From Psychrobacter sp. AH5 (lineage in GTDB: Bacteria; Pseudomonadota; Gammaproteobacteria; Pseudomonadales; Moraxellaceae), in NCBI RefSeq assembly GCF_040371085.1, contig NZ_JAMBMT010000001.1, positions 310,001-374,000 of the forward strand: a DNA stretch of 64,000 nucleotides, given 5' to 3'. Shown in pieces: positions 1-9,892 of the stretch. Each line of letters starts with the position of its first letter. The stretch's first letter is position 1. Under the pieces are notes generated by a model. That model was given only the letters and a program-made list of their open reading frames with translations, ran no database searches and had not been told where the DNA came from. A program made the position numbers and the translations under genes.

Positions 1-8
1 CACTTACC

Positions 9-1487
9 ATGAGTAATGGTGCCCCTGTTGTCGATAATGAAAACAGCAAAACGGCTGGCAAGCGCGGCCCACTATTGGCCGAGGACTTATGGCTTAACGA
101 AAAGCTGGCCGATCTTAACCGTGAGGTTATCCCTGAGCGCCGTATGCACGCTAAAGGTTCGGGCGCGTTTGGTACCTTTACCGTGACTAACGATATTACT
201 AAATATACGCGTGCTGATATGTTTAGCCAAGTGGGTAAGCAGACTGAGATGTTCGCCCGTTTTAGTACGGTCGCAGGCGAGCGCGGCGCCGCTGATGCTG
301 AGCGTGATATTCGCGGTTTTGCGCTAAAGTTCTATACCGATCACGGTATTTGGGATATGGTCGGGAATAATACGCCAGTATTCTTTGTACGTGATCCACG
401 CAAATTCCCAGATCTAAACAAAGCGGTCAAGCGTGATCCGCGTACCAATATGCGCTCAGCGACCAATAACTGGGACTTTTGGACCTTATTGCCAGAGTCT
501 TTGCATCAAGTTACTATCACTATGAGTGAGCGCGGTATCCCAGCATCTTATAGACATATGCACGGCTTTGGCTCGCACACTTATAGCTTTATCAATAGTG
601 AAAATGAGCGTTTTTGGGTCAAATTCCATTTTGTTACTCAGCAAGGTATCAAAAACTTAACCGATGCAGAAGCGGCTGAGATTATCGCTAGTAATCGTGA
701 AAGTCATCAACAAGATCTGCTTAATGCTATCGACAATGGCGATTTTCCAAAGTGGAAGATGTACGTGCAAATCATGCCAGAAATGGATGCTGATAAAGTG
801 GCATATCACCCCTTTGATTTGACCAAAGTCTGGCCAAAAGGCGATTATCCGCTGATTGAAGTTGGCGAGTTTGAATTAAACAAAAACGCAGAGAACTATT
901 TCTTAGATGTTGAGCAAGCAGCTTTTGCACCCAATAACTTAGTTCCCGGTATCAGCGCCTCCCCTGATCGCATGCTACAAGCGCGCCTCTTTAGCTACGC
1001 TGATGCCCAGCGTTATCGCGTCGGGGTCAACCACAAGCAAATACCGGTGAATAAACCAACTTGTCCTGTGACCAGTAACCACCGTGATGGTCAAGGACGC
1101 GTTGATGATAACTATGGTGGTCGTCCGCACTATACGCCAAACAGCTTTCAGCAGTGGCAAGAGCAGCCGCAGTATGCTGAACCGCCATTAAAGGTGGATG
1201 GCTATGCCGAGCATTATGATTTCCGTGAAGATGATAGCGATTATTTTAGCCAGCCGCGCGCGCTGTTCAATTTAATGAATGATGAACAAAAGCAAGTGCT
1301 TTTTGATAATACTGCCAGAGCGATGGGCGATGCTTTAGACTTTATTAAATATCGTCATATTCGTAATTGTCATTGGTGTGATCCTGCCTATGGCGCAGGC
1401 GTTGCCAAAGCTCTTGGCATGAGCGTTGAGGATGCTATGAAGGCTCGCGATTCAGATCCGGCTCGTGATTTGCCAAGCTGTCTGTAG
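9..1487 (+). CDS. katA: Heme catalase, small-subunit type
   Basis: Converts hydrogen peroxide to water and oxygen in the cytoplasm or periplasm-facing stress response. The 492-residue length fits small-subunit (clade 3) monofunctional heme catalases. Visible family signatures are the distal-side [13 protein letters not shown] with the catalytic His, the [12 protein letters not shown] stretch with the catalytic Asn, and the proximal heme-ligand motif [14 protein letters not shown] carrying the Tyr. No signal peptide is seen. The ATG lies only 8 bases inside the window, so its promoter and any OxyR site cannot be seen. It is followed by a terminator, so it is probably transcribed alone. The family is certain; the symbol katA is by analogy. 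Confidence 0.95.
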   Translation: MSNGAPVVDNENSKTAGKRGPLLAEDLWLNEKLADLNREVIPERRMHAKGSGAFGTFTVTNDITKYTRADMFSQVGKQTEMFARFSTVAGERGAADAERDIRGFALKFYTDHGIWDMVGNNTPVFFVRDPRKFPDLNKAVKRDPRTNMRSATNNWDFWTLLPESLHQVTITMSERGIPASYRHMHGFGSHTYSFINSENERFWVKFHFVTQQGIKNLTDAEAAEIIASNRESHQQDLLNAIDNGDFPKWKMYVQIMPEMDADKVAYHPFDLTKVWPKGDYPLIEVGEFELNKNAENYFLDVEQAAFAPNNLVPGISASPDRMLQARLFSYADAQRYRVGVNHKQIPVNKPTCPVTSNHRDGQGRVDDNYGGRPHYTPNSFQQWQEQPQYAEPPLKVDGYAEHYDFREDDSDYFSQPRALFNLMNDEQKQVLFDNTARAMGDALDFIKYRHIRNCHWCDPAYGAGVAKALGMSVEDAMKARDSDPARDLPSCL

Positions 1488-1557
1488 TAAATTACTGATA
1501 TAGAGTTAATAATTGATAATCAGTCTGTCAATAAAAAGCTTAGTTTATAATTTTCCG

Positions 1558-1590
1558 CACCGCTTTAGGAAACTAAGGCGGTGTTTTGTT
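1558..1590 (+). terminator. Rho-independent terminator after catalase
   Basis: Eleven-base stem CACCGCTTTAG / CTAAGGCGGTG (one G-T wobble) closed by a GAAA tetraloop and followed by TTTTGTT. It lies 70 bases after the catalase stop and separates that gene from htpG. Confidence 0.85.
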
Positions 1591-1609
1591 ATCTAATAGC
1601 GCCATTGAT

Positions 1610-1637
1610 CTTGAAATTTCTCCTTGTGGCCTTATTA
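1610..1637 (+). promoter_or_regulatory. Possible heat-shock (sigma-32) promoter of htpG
   Basis: CTTGAAA (1610-1616), a 13-base spacer, then CCTTATTA (1630-1637) resembles the sigma-32 consensus CTTGAAA-N13-15-CCCCATnT. The -35 match is perfect; the -10 match is partial. It lies 114 bases before htpG, a classic heat-shock gene, which supports the reading. Inferred, not demonstrated. Confidence 0.5.
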
Positions 1638-1751
1638 GTATAGACAGTCTAGCTTTAGCAAAATCCGCTTTATGCGCTTAGTGTCAAGCTATTTGCTAGA
1701 GCTAACGAGCTGTTTTTTGATTTAAGATTTGTACAACCTAAAGGAGTTTTT

Positions 1752-3716
1752 ATGAGTGAAGAGAATCAAAACCCTGCTGTAAAAAAACATACCTTTGAAG
1801 CAGAGGTGGCCCAGCTACTACATTTAGTAACGCATTCGCTATATTCTAACGCGGATATTTTTGTACGTGAATTGGTCTCAAACGCATCCGATGCTTGCGA
1901 CAAATTACGCTTTGAGGCGACCAATGATGATAGCCTATACGAAGATGATGGTGAGCTGAAGATTCGTATTGCTATCGATGAAGAGGCTAAGACCATCACT
2001 TTTATCGATAATGGTATTGGTATGAACGAGGCCGATGCTATTGAGAACTTAGGCACCATTGCCAAATCAGGTACCAAGGCTTTTTTAGATAAATTATCCG
2101 AGTCACAAAAGCAAGAAGGTCAGCTTATCGGTCAATTCGGTGTTGGTTTTTATTCAGGCTTTATCGTTGCTGATACTATTACAGTCGAATCGCGTAAAGC
2201 GGGCGACCCTAGCGACAAAGGCGTGCGCTGGGTCTCTGATGGCACCGGCAGCTTCACCGTTGAGACCATTGACAAAGAGACGCGCGGCACAGCGATCACT
2301 TTGCATCTCAAAGAAGAGTACACGGATGGCGAAGATAACTATTTAGACCGCGGCAAAATCAAGCGTTTGGTCAATAAATATTCAGACCATATCAGCTTAC
2401 CAATTCAGATGCGTAAAGAGGTCTGGCAAGAAGATGTCGTTGATGAAAATGCTGAAGAAGGCGAAGATAGCAAATCATCAACTGGCGGCGAGATGGTACT
2501 GACAGATGAGTGGGAAACCATTAACAAAGCCAGTGCGCTATGGACACGCTCAGCTTCTGAAATTGAAGACGATGAGTACATCGATTTTTATAAAAACATC
2601 ACTTATGATTTTGATGAGCCGTTAACTTGGACACACAATCGCGTCGAAGGCCGGGTGCAGTATACTCAGCTATTATATGTACCCAAAAAAGCACCAATGG
2701 ATCTCTACACTCGCGAGCAGCAGCATGGCCTAAAGCTTTACGTCAAACGCGTGTTCATCATGGATGACGCCGAGCAGCTACTGCCGATGTATCTGCGTTT
2801 TGTCAAAGGCGTTATCGATTCAGCAGATTTACCACTGAACGTCAGCCGCGAGCTATTACAAGAGTCGCGTGATGTCAAATCCATCCGCGACGGCAACGCG
2901 CGTCGAGTCCTTACGATGCTAGCAAGTCTGGCTAATAGCGAGGATAGCGACAAACAAGAAAAATTTGCTCAGTTTTATAGCGAGTTTGGTGACGTGATCA
3001 AAGAAGGTCTTGGCGAGGACATGGGCAATCAAGAGCGTATCGCTAAATTGCTACGCTATGCCACTAGTACAAATGAGAAAGTGGAGACCAGCTTTGAGGA
3101 CTACAAAGCGCGCATGATTGAGGGTCAAAAGGCCATTTACTATCTCACCGCTGATAACCTTGCTGCGGCAAAAAACAGCCCACAACTTGAGCTATTTAAG
3201 AAAAAAGGTATCGAAGTCATTTTGATGACTAGCCGTGTTGATGAATGGGCGATGAACTTCTTAACCGCATTTGATGGTACACCGCTACAAAACATCGCTA
3301 AAGGCGCGGTGGATTTAGGCGACTTGCAGGATGAAGAAGAAAAAGCCGAGGCGCAAAAAGCTGAAGAGAGCATGAAGCCTGTGGTCGATAAGCTAAAAAC
3401 AGCGTTAGGCGAGCGTGCCAAAGACGTCAAAGTATCCACGCGCTTGGTCGATAGCCCAGCTTGCTTAGTGGTGGGCGAGGGCGAGCTATCACCGCAAATG
3501 ATTCAGATGCTAAGGCAAATGGGTCAAGAGGTACCAGAGAGCAAGCCGACGCTTGAGGTGAACCCTGAGCATCCTTTGATCAAAAAGCTAGAATCTAGCG
3601 AGCAGTTTGATGATTTGGCGCAAGTTATTTTTGACCAAGCGCTGTTAGCTGATGGCGGACAATTAGACGATCCAGCCGCTTATCTAAAGCGAGTTAATGA
3701 GCTATTAATGCGCTAG
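1752..3716 (+). CDS. htpG: Chaperone HtpG (bacterial Hsp90)
   Basis: ATP-dependent cytoplasmic chaperone that remodels client proteins with the DnaK system. The 654-residue protein has the GHKL ATPase motifs near the N-terminus: [14 protein letters not shown] (the Asn/Glu box, about residues 37-50), DNGIGM (about residue 80) and [13 protein letters not shown] (about residue 125). The middle and C-terminal dimerisation domains are complete, with the usual SRELLQES stretch. An AAAGGAG ribosome site lies 7 bases before the ATG. A candidate sigma-32 promoter precedes it and a terminator follows, so it appears monocistronic. Somewhat longer than E. coli HtpG (624 aa) owing to an acidic insert near residue 235. 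Confidence 0.98.
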   Translation: MSEENQNPAVKKHTFEAEVAQLLHLVTHSLYSNADIFVRELVSNASDACDKLRFEATNDDSLYEDDGELKIRIAIDEEAKTITFIDNGIGMNEADAIENLGTIAKSGTKAFLDKLSESQKQEGQLIGQFGVGFYSGFIVADTITVESRKAGDPSDKGVRWVSDGTGSFTVETIDKETRGTAITLHLKEEYTDGEDNYLDRGKIKRLVNKYSDHISLPIQMRKEVWQEDVVDENAEEGEDSKSSTGGEMVLTDEWETINKASALWTRSASEIEDDEYIDFYKNITYDFDEPLTWTHNRVEGRVQYTQLLYVPKKAPMDLYTREQQHGLKLYVKRVFIMDDAEQLLPMYLRFVKGVIDSADLPLNVSRELLQESRDVKSIRDGNARRVLTMLASLANSEDSDKQEKFAQFYSEFGDVIKEGLGEDMGNQERIAKLLRYATSTNEKVETSFEDYKARMIEGQKAIYYLTADNLAAAKNSPQLELFKKKGIEVILMTSRVDEWAMNFLTAFDGTPLQNIAKGAVDLGDLQDEEEKAEAQKAEESMKPVVDKLKTALGERAKDVKVSTRLVDSPACLVVGEGELSPQMIQMLRQMGQEVPESKPTLEVNPEHPLIKKLESSEQFDDLAQVIFDQALLADGGQLDDPAAYLKRVNELLMR

Positions 3717-3745
3717 AATTTACTTTATTTTTCATTGTCAGCTTT

Positions 3746-3787
3746 AGCCAAAAAGGAGATCTTATAATAGGTCTCCTTTTTTTGGCT
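3746..3787 (+). terminator. Terminator after htpG
   Basis: Hairpin AGCCAAAAAGGAGA / TCTCCTTTTTTTGGCT (arms 3746-3759 and 3772-3787) beginning 29 bases after the htpG stop; the T-run is inside the second arm, as in many intrinsic terminators. Confidence 0.8.
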
Positions 3788-3974
3788 ATTAGTAAATAAA
3801 AACTCTAGTTTTATCACTGTTTTACAAATCAATCTTATCGTCTTAACTGACAATCCGTTACAATTGCGTTAGTTTAAGCTATTAGCATTTATTCACCTTT
3901 TTTAGCTAATAAGCTCTGTTTTTGTACCACGCATTATGTTTTCCCTTTTCTCGACTCGATAGAGGTCTACGTCT

Positions 3975-5462
3975 TTGTCACTCTCTTCTCTAAAAACCAT
4001 CTCGCTACAGCGCTTTTCTCTTAATTTTGCAGCCAATATTATTGCCGCTTGTTGGATGTTGATTGGCTCGACACGGGCTTTTTCTTGGGTAAAACCTACC
4101 TTTGTACAGTTTGCGCTATTTGCCTTATTGGGTCTGGCTAGTAATGTGTTGTTTTCTTGGTTAGCGGCGGAGAGTGGTAGCGTTTTTAATGAGCAAGGCT
4201 TGGTCAGCTATCTGATTTGGCCAACTATTATTTTATTAGTGGGTATTATTTTAGCGCGGCGCTCAGGCAATCAGTCTTTATTGTTTGTGCCTGTGGTGCT
4301 GTGGTTAGTGGCGGATACCATATCGGCGCTACTGCAAAGCTTAGTGCAACTGTTTGGTAGTCGAGGCTGGCTGCCAGATTGGAGCTATTCATTTTTACCG
4401 ATACTGTTTTTGCTGTTATTTTTGTGGCAAACACTAGCGCTGTTATGGATATTTTCTCGGCGCCTGCGGACTCCTTGGTGGGAGCGAATTATTGTGCTGA
4501 TAGGCGCTGTAGCGCTGATGACGATTTGGCAAAAAAACGTTGCTGATCAGCCTATTTTTAAGCCAATACCCGTAGAGCCGCGATTGGAGGAGGCCGCTCT
4601 TTATGAGCAAGCAAATTTACTTCAGAATGCTTTGAATAGTATTGATGCTAGCATACCTGGCAAGACAGAATGGTATTTTATGGGAGTAGCAGGTTTTGCA
4701 GGACAAGATGTGTTTCGCTCTGAGATTAACAACGCTCGCGAATTATTTGAGGTGCGTTTTGGTACTAGTGGTCGCTCTTTGTCGCTGATTAATAATACCT
4801 ATAGCTGGATGGACGAGCCGATAGCGACCAAAACTAGTATTTTGCGAGGACTAAAGAAGATCGGTCAGCAGATGAATGCTGATGAAGATGTGTTGCTACT
4901 GACCTTAACCTCACATGGTGATGCTGATGTATTGCAGTTAGATAATGCGCCTATTGAAATGGATAATCTAGAAGCCGAGTGGTTACGCGAAGCTTTAGAT
5001 GAGTCAGGAATACGCTGGCGAGTGATTATCGTCTCAGCTTGTTATTCAGGCTCTTTTATAGATGAGCTAGCTTCTCCTACCACAGTTATTATTACCGCAT
5101 CAGCAGCTGATAAGATGTCGTTTGGCTGTACCAATACCGCTGAGATGACTTATTTTGGTCAAGCGTTTTTTGCTGAGAGTCTACGAGAAAACACTAGCTT
5201 TGCTAGCGCTTTTAAGGATGCAACTTACAAAATCCAGCAGCGTGAGCTTTATATGGGTTTTGAGCCCTCAGAGCCGCAAATGGTAATAGGTAGTCTTATG
5301 GAGACCGCTTTGCCTGCCTTTGAGCGCGTATTGTTTGATCAATCACGTAGAGTCGACTTAACTATTGACAATGACCAGAGTAATGGTAATAGTCTATCCA
5401 ATAGCGCAGCATTACTGTCCTTGGAGCCAGAATCTGCAGTCAGCGTTACTATCGATGAGTGA
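3975..5462 (+). CDS. Membrane-anchored C13 family (legumain-like) peptidase
   Basis: A 495-residue protein with about six hydrophobic segments in the first 190 residues, then a soluble C13-type cysteine peptidase domain. The catalytic dyad is visible as His in LTSHGD (about residue 314) and Cys in VSACYSGSF (about residue 356), each after a hydrophobic strand as in the caspase/legumain fold. The substrate is unknown; the family includes GPI transamidase and legumain, and bacterial members are mostly uncharacterised. The start is TTG, preceded by AGAGG nine bases upstream; the only in-frame upstream ATG (3936) is closed by a stop. By hydropathy the peptidase domain should sit on one side of the inner membrane, but I cannot decide which. 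Confidence 0.85.
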   Translation: MSLSSLKTISLQRFSLNFAANIIAACWMLIGSTRAFSWVKPTFVQFALFALLGLASNVLFSWLAAESGSVFNEQGLVSYLIWPTIILLVGIILARRSGNQSLLFVPVVLWLVADTISALLQSLVQLFGSRGWLPDWSYSFLPILFLLLFLWQTLALLWIFSRRLRTPWWERIIVLIGAVALMTIWQKNVADQPIFKPIPVEPRLEEAALYEQANLLQNALNSIDASIPGKTEWYFMGVAGFAGQDVFRSEINNARELFEVRFGTSGRSLSLINNTYSWMDEPIATKTSILRGLKKIGQQMNADEDVLLLTLTSHGDADVLQLDNAPIEMDNLEAEWLREALDESGIRWRVIIVSACYSGSFIDELASPTTVIITASAADKMSFGCTNTAEMTYFGQAFFAESLRENTSFASAFKDATYKIQQRELYMGFEPSEPQMVIGSLMETALPAFERVLFDQSRRVDLTIDNDQSNGNSLSNSAALLSLEPESAVSVTIDE

Positions 5463-5589
5463 AATTGACCATAACCTTATCTTAACAAACAGCTAAACAA
5501 AGCCCATGGATAGTCGACGGATAGTTTGTATAATAGTCATCAAATCCTATCAACTCTCCTAAGCTCTAAATCTACAGAGGATCTAAAAG

Positions 5590-6480
5590 ATGAGTCATCA
5601 TTCTAGCCATAAATTATCTGTTAGCTCAAAGCTGACTCAAATCAGTGCCAACCGCTGTTTTGATGGTGAGCAGCATTATTATAGTCATGACTCATCAGCG
5701 ACTAACACTCCGATGACTTTTAGTATCTACTTGCCGGATGAGGCATTAGCCGGTCATCTTTGCCCAGCGCTACTATACTTGTCAGGTTTGACCTGTAACG
5801 CCGATAATGTCACTCATAAAGCTCACTTTCAACAAAAATGTAGTGAGCTTGGAATGATCTTTATTGCCCCTGATACCTCGCCCCGTAGCACCGACACTAT
5901 AGTGGTGGCCAACGATGAGCGTTATTTTGTGGGTCAGGGTGCAAGCTATTATGTCGATGCAGTAGCAGCGCCTTGGTCAGAGCATTTCAATATGCAAAGT
6001 TATATCGTGGATGAGCTTTATGACTTACTGCGTAGTGAGTTTCCGATAAGCAGCACTGGTATCACGGGACACTCTATGGGTGGCCATGGCGCACTGTTAT
6101 TAGGATTTAAATATCCTAGTAAATTCGTTAGCGTTTCTGCCTTATCACCGGTATCTTCAGCGAGTGAATCAGCTTGGGGACAGGCGGCCTTTAGCGAGTA
6201 TTTCGGTGAAGATAAGTCGCTTTGGGAGCAGGCTGATGCAGCAAAGGTTATTGAGCAGTCAGGCCGACAATACGCCAGTCTGCTAGTTGATCAAGGCGCG
6301 GCTGATAATTTTTTGCTTGAGGGTCAATTGCAGACACCAAAGCTACAGCAAGCTTGCGATAAGGCTAAGCAGCCTTTGACGCTGCGTTATCAAGCGGGTC
6401 ATGATCACAGCTACTACTTTATTCAAACCGTTATAAACGATCATATTTGGCATCATTACCGTATGGCGCAGCTGAGTTAA
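5590..6480 (+). CDS. fghA: S-formylglutathione hydrolase
   Basis: Hydrolyses S-formylglutathione to formate and glutathione, the last step of glutathione-dependent formaldehyde detoxification, in the cytoplasm. At 296 residues it has the esterase D alpha/beta-hydrolase fold: YLSGLTCNADN near residue 63, the nucleophile elbow GHSMGGHGALLLG (Ser about residue 159), and the C-terminal His in GHDHSYYFI with an Asp (QGAADNFL) before it, completing the triad. The partner S-(hydroxymethyl)glutathione dehydrogenase is not in this window. The N-terminal extension of about 15 Ser/His-rich residues is longer than usual. Confidence 0.93.
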   Translation: MSHHSSHKLSVSSKLTQISANRCFDGEQHYYSHDSSATNTPMTFSIYLPDEALAGHLCPALLYLSGLTCNADNVTHKAHFQQKCSELGMIFIAPDTSPRSTDTIVVANDERYFVGQGASYYVDAVAAPWSEHFNMQSYIVDELYDLLRSEFPISSTGITGHSMGGHGALLLGFKYPSKFVSVSALSPVSSASESAWGQAAFSEYFGEDKSLWEQADAAKVIEQSGRQYASLLVDQGAADNFLLEGQLQTPKLQQACDKAKQPLTLRYQAGHDHSYYFIQTVINDHIWHHYRMAQLS

Positions 6481-6525
6481 ACTTGTCGCAAAACTCTATC
6501 TATAGCTAATAACGAGGCAAAATTT

Positions 6526-6960
6526 ATGACAGAGACTAAAGCAGTGATAGATACTGATACTGATGCACAGTCGTCTTTGGCGACTATGAAAGCTGATATG
6601 CAAGCGGCGCTACAACAAAAGCAGATCGATGATGAGACGCAAGCTAATAATACCGATAGCGCTGAGCATTCAGACCTCGCTGACTACCTCACGGATGCAG
6701 ACGGTACTATCATACTCGATGAGGTGCAAACCTCGCGAGTCATCGAGATGGCGTGGGAAGATAGAACACCATTTAGCGCGATTGAGCATAGCTATGGGCT
6801 GGATGAAGCAGCAGTGATTAAATTGATGCGACAAGAGTTGAAGCCGTCCTCTTTTCGCTTGTGGCGTGAGCGCGTCACTGGGCGTAACACTAAGCACGAG
6901 GCCAAACGCGACTTTGAAGTTGGCCGCGCTTATTGTAAAACTCAATATAAACCGCGCTAA
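6526..6960 (+). CDS. TIGR03643 / DUF2805 family protein
   Basis: A 144-residue protein. The last 85 residues form the conserved DUF2805 region (EMAWEDRTPFSAIEHSYGL, then LKPSSFRLWRERVTGR), a small basic, helix-turn-helix-like domain of unknown function found in many Proteobacteria and Bacteroidetes. The first 60 residues are acidic and rich in Asp, Thr and Gln, and look disordered. It lies 45 bases after the S-formylglutathione hydrolase gene with its own ribosome site (AACGAGG), so the two may be co-transcribed. No biochemical role is known to me. Confidence 0.8.
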   Translation: MTETKAVIDTDTDAQSSLATMKADMQAALQQKQIDDETQANNTDSAEHSDLADYLTDADGTIILDEVQTSRVIEMAWEDRTPFSAIEHSYGLDEAAVIKLMRQELKPSSFRLWRERVTGRNTKHEAKRDFEVGRAYCKTQYKPR

Positions 6961-7162
6961 TATATAGATTCATTAGTTCTATAGCTTTTTTTATGGATAA
7001 TAGCTTTTTAACTTAACTCTTAACTAGTAGGATTGTGAGCGTAGGCGGTAGTTTAGCTGGTGATAATTTGCCAAAAATGTTGCCTAAAGCTGCAGCCTAC
7101 ATTGACTTATATCAAGTTGAGAGTCATGAGTTTTTTATACCCATTAAGTAGGTAGCTCTTTT

Positions 7163-7855
7163 ATGATTTGTCCTGATAAGCAGTATCTTATTGCTCCCTC
7201 TATTTTATCTGCTGATTTTGCTCGTTTAGGGGAGGAGGTAGAAAAAGTCTTGGCTTCTGGCGCCGATGTGGTGCATTTCGATGTGATGGATAATCATTAC
7301 GTGCCCAACCTAACTTTTGGTAGCATGATCTGTCAGGCATTACGCGATTACGGTATCACAGCACCTATCGATGTCCATCTTATGGTATCGCCTGTCGATG
7401 GCATGATTGAGCAGTTTTTAGCGGCAGATGCTAGCATTATTACTTTTCATCCCGAAGCCAGCAGCCATATTGATCGCTCTTTACAGCTGATAAAAGATGG
7501 CGGCGCGAAATGCGGGCTAGTGTTTAATCCAGCTACGCCGCTGCATTACTTAGATTATGTAATGGATAAGGTCGATCAAATCTTGCTAATGAGTGTCAAC
7601 CCAGGTTTTGGCGGGCAATCCTTTATTGACTCAACCTTAGACAAAGTACGCGAAGTCCGTCAGCGTATTGATGCAAGTGGCCGTGATATTAGACTTGAGG
7701 TCGACGGCGGTATCAAAGCGAGTAATATACGCGCTATCGCTGAAGCTGGGGCAGATATGTTTGTCGCCGGTTCTGCTATCTTTAATCAAGAAGATTACAA
7801 AGCGGCTATCGATGCTATGCGTGCAGAACTCGAGCAAGTAGCTACTAACCGTTAG
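7163..7855 (+). CDS. rpe: Ribulose-phosphate 3-epimerase
   Basis: Interconverts ribulose 5-phosphate and xylulose 5-phosphate in the pentose phosphate pathway. The 230-residue TIM barrel shows the family signatures [35 protein letters not shown] (metal His and Asp), [21 protein letters not shown] and LEVDGGI. Length matches the family. The ATG has a TAGGTAG ribosome site. It is preceded by 202 bases with no convincing gene. Confidence 0.97.
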   Translation: MICPDKQYLIAPSILSADFARLGEEVEKVLASGADVVHFDVMDNHYVPNLTFGSMICQALRDYGITAPIDVHLMVSPVDGMIEQFLAADASIITFHPEASSHIDRSLQLIKDGGAKCGLVFNPATPLHYLDYVMDKVDQILLMSVNPGFGGQSFIDSTLDKVREVRQRIDASGRDIRLEVDGGIKASNIRAIAEAGADMFVAGSAIFNQEDYKAAIDAMRAELEQVATNR

Positions 7856-7957
7856 CCATTAGCTTTGACTATTGCTTTTCATCAATAAGTCTCCATTTAT
7901 AGAGCACTAGTAAAATATTATTAGCCGATTTAAGCGCATAACTAACTGAGGTGACTT

Positions 7958-8311
7958 ATGACCATTCAAACCAATACGCAAAATACTAACTTGCAATCTG
8001 AGTCAGATCACTCTAAGCCTCGTAGTTTAGTGCCTAAAGGCATTACTATTGGCTTAGCCGTTTTTGCTTTGATTTTAAGCTTAGCCGGTTATGGCTTTCG
8101 TCTGATAGCAGGTCACGAAGTAAGCGAGGTTATGTTACATGCAGCGGTATTAGTACCAGCGTTCGTAGTCGGTATTCCGTTACTATTTTGGCTGGGTTCG
8201 CGTGCCTTTAATAAGTTTAATGGTACTCATATTGCAGGCTGGAATGCTATTAGTCTGGGTTATCTGACTTCTTGCATCTCATTATTGTGGTTGATGGGTA
8301 CTTATAGCTGA
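7958..8311 (+). CDS. Small inner-membrane protein, unknown
   Basis: A 117-residue protein with about 30 hydrophilic, Ser/Gln/Asn-rich residues and then three hydrophobic segments (about residues 31-48, 60-82 and 95-113), so probably three membrane helices. Ribosome site TGAGGTGA precedes the ATG. I do not recognise the family. It lies 102 bases after rpe in the same direction and before a second small membrane protein. Confidence 0.7.
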   Translation: MTIQTNTQNTNLQSESDHSKPRSLVPKGITIGLAVFALILSLAGYGFRLIAGHEVSEVMLHAAVLVPAFVVGIPLLFWLGSRAFNKFNGTHIAGWNAISLGYLTSCISLLWLMGTYS

Positions 8312-8405
8312 CTTTGAGCTTTAGATAGCAGTTCTTACTATTTTAATTGTCTTTTAATTTTTGAATCCTTACTAAGTCGTAAGCTACTTGCGACTGGAAT
8401 TTTGT

Positions 8406-8717
8406 ATGCAAATCATGCCCGCCCGTATTGCTAATATTATTTATCCCAAAGATTTGCCCAATAGCCTATTTACTACTCTCATTGTCGCCTGTTTACTATT
8501 GGGACTGGCAGCTTTGCGTAACGGTACGGGCCTGCAAGGGTGGCTCAACGTTATAGAAAACTGGTTACTGATGCTGCTGATATTGCCAACCGCTACGGCT
8601 GCGGTAGCGTTGCCGTTCAAATACCGTGATCCGAGCTTAGAGTTAAAGCTGATGTATTATCTAGGCATGTTTGTGGCTTTCTTATTCACCATAGCCAAGC
8701 TGCGTTACTGGCGTTAG
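8406..8717 (+). CDS. Small inner-membrane protein, unknown
   Basis: A 103-residue protein with three predicted membrane helices (about residues 20-37, 50-68 and 82-97) and a short charged segment YRDPSLELK between the last two. I chose the ATG at 8406; an in-frame TTG at 8388 would add six residues but has no better ribosome site. The family is not recognised. It follows another small membrane protein by 94 bases. Confidence 0.65.
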   Translation: MQIMPARIANIIYPKDLPNSLFTTLIVACLLLGLAALRNGTGLQGWLNVIENWLLMLLILPTATAAVALPFKYRDPSLELKLMYYLGMFVAFLFTIAKLRYWR

Positions 8718-8769
8718 AGTAGGGTTACTAATATATAGATTTTAAAGCTTGTAGCTAGACCTTAAAATT

Positions 8770-8824
8770 TAAGCCCCCTGAAAACTAAGCACCTTGAAAT
8801 TTAAGCACCTTGAAATTTAAGTAC
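8770..8824. repeat. 16-bp tandem repeat, about three copies
   Basis: Two exact copies of TAAGCACCTTGAAATT (8786-8801 and 8802-8817) follow one diverged copy (TAAGCCCCCTGAAAAC, 8770-8785) and precede the start of a fourth (TAAGTAC). The array is in the 213-base gap between two small genes. Copy number could vary by slippage; no function is evident. Confidence 0.85.
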
Positions 8825-8930
8825 AAAGCGTCCATTGTATGAGTAAGAAAGAGTTTACCCGAGAGACTGTAGGGAGCTAAATAGTTAGTTTTCATAGCAG
8901 TTACTAGCGGGATAATAAGGAAGACACTAA

Positions 8931-9242
8931 ATGCCATATGATATTGATAATGAGATAGAAGTCGATCATGATAGCAATGATCAGTTTTCGGGCTTTGCCA
9001 AAGAGACTACCCTTGAGTTAGTCGAAGCTGAGAATGGAGTATTGCTGTTACGTGATACCAATAAAGATGAAGCGCCTCTAATGACTATCGATTTTTCTGA
9101 TAAGTTAAAAGAGTTATTGGGTAGTGATACGCAAGCCATCGGTCAGCATATGATTCATGCCGCTATTCAAGTCATCATGCAAAAGCAGATGAGCCAGTGG
9201 CACGCTCACGTTTATGATAAAGAGCCTACGCACTATAGTTAA
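8931..9242 (+). CDS. Small acidic cytoplasmic protein, unknown
   Basis: A 103-residue protein without signal peptide or membrane segment. The N-terminal 25 residues are very acidic (IDNEIEVDHDSNDQ). The rest has mixed strand and helix character and a His/Met-rich C-terminal half (IGQHMIHAAIQVIMQKQMSQWHAHVYD). A good ribosome site (ATAAGGAAG) precedes the ATG and an intrinsic terminator follows, which makes it a real gene. The family is not recognised. Confidence 0.7.
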   Translation: MPYDIDNEIEVDHDSNDQFSGFAKETTLELVEAENGVLLLRDTNKDEAPLMTIDFSDKLKELLGSDTQAIGQHMIHAAIQVIMQKQMSQWHAHVYDKEPTHYS

Positions 9243-9345
9243 TGCTTTGAAAATTAATATCTTGCAAGCCAATATATGACTCATTGATATTAATCTAAAC
9301 ATAGAAACTAGCTATTTTTTTAGCTATTTCTAAAACACAGCATAT

Positions 9346-9379
9346 AAAAAAGGGTTTATCAGTAGATAAACCCTTTTTT
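9346..9379. terminator. Bidirectional terminator
   Basis: Perfect 15-bp stem AAAAAAGGGTTTATC / GATAAACCCTTTTTT with an AGTA loop. The A-run on one side and the T-run on the other allow termination of both the gene ending at 9242 and the convergent rpmB-rpmG operon. Confidence 0.92.
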
Positions 9380-9439
9380 ATTGTCTTAAACTTACTATCA
9401 AATAATTTAACTTTTGAAATTATACAAAATTAAAAAGTA

Positions 9440-9595
9440 TTATTTGATTTTTGCTTCTTTAAAAATGACGTGTTGGCGAATTTTTGGATCAAACTTTTTG
9501 ATCTCCATTTTGCCAGGCATCGTACGCTTGTTCTTAGTAGTAGTATAGTAATACCCAGTACCAGCAGTTGATACTAATTTGATTTTATCTCTCAT
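9440..9595 (-). CDS. rpmG: 50S ribosomal protein bL33
   Basis: Reading the minus strand from the ATG at 9595 gives 51 residues beginning [19 protein letters not shown] and ending [10 protein letters not shown], the standard bL33 sequence including [18 protein letters not shown]. It has the length of the non-zinc (Cys-less) C-minus bL33 paralogue, with no CxxC pairs. It lies downstream of rpmB in the usual rpmB-rpmG operon with a 60-base gap, and is followed by the bidirectional terminator at 9346. Confidence 0.97.
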   Translation of the reverse strand: MRDKIKLVSTAGTGYYYTTTKNKRTMPGKMEIKKFDPKIRQHVIFKEAKIK

Positions 9596-9655
9596 GATAA
9601 TTTTCCTTAAGAAGTGCTATAGCACTTGGCCTTTAGAAGTGGCGAAGCACTTGGC

Positions 9656-9892
9656 TTAAACTTTTTGACCTTGTGCGCGCAAATCTGCTAGCACGGTATC
9701 AATACCTAGTTTGTCGATGATACGCATACCTTTGGTAGAGACGCGTAGACGCACAAAACGGTTTTCAGATTCAACCCAAAAACGATGGTGATGAAGGTTT
9801 GGTAGGAAGCGACGACGGGTTTTGTTGTTCGCGTGCGAAACATTATTACCCACCATAGGGCGCTTTCCAGTCACTTGACAAACTCTAGACAT
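9656..9892 (-). CDS. rpmB: 50S ribosomal protein bL28
   Basis: The 78-residue protein matches bL28: [27 protein letters not shown] at the start, then [17 protein letters not shown] and [15 protein letters not shown]. Length is the usual 78. It is the first gene of rpmB-rpmG. A GGTATGGG / CCCATACC hairpin lies 21 bases upstream of its start codon and could be part of a leader that controls the operon. Confidence 0.98.
   Translation of the reverse strand: MSRVCQVTGKRPMVGNNVSHANNKTRRRFLPNLHHHRFWVESENRFVRLRVSTKGMRIIDKLGIDTVLADLRAQGQKV

Noticed and set aside
1766..2077. Antisense open frames inside htpG, ffh, uvrA, gspD and other genes
   Set aside because: They mirror well-supported genes and encode low-complexity Ser/Leu-rich products typical of shadow frames.
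7035..7151. GTG-started frame of 38 codons before rpe
   Set aside because: The only ribosome-like site (AGGA) is too close to the GTG, and nothing in the product is recognisable.
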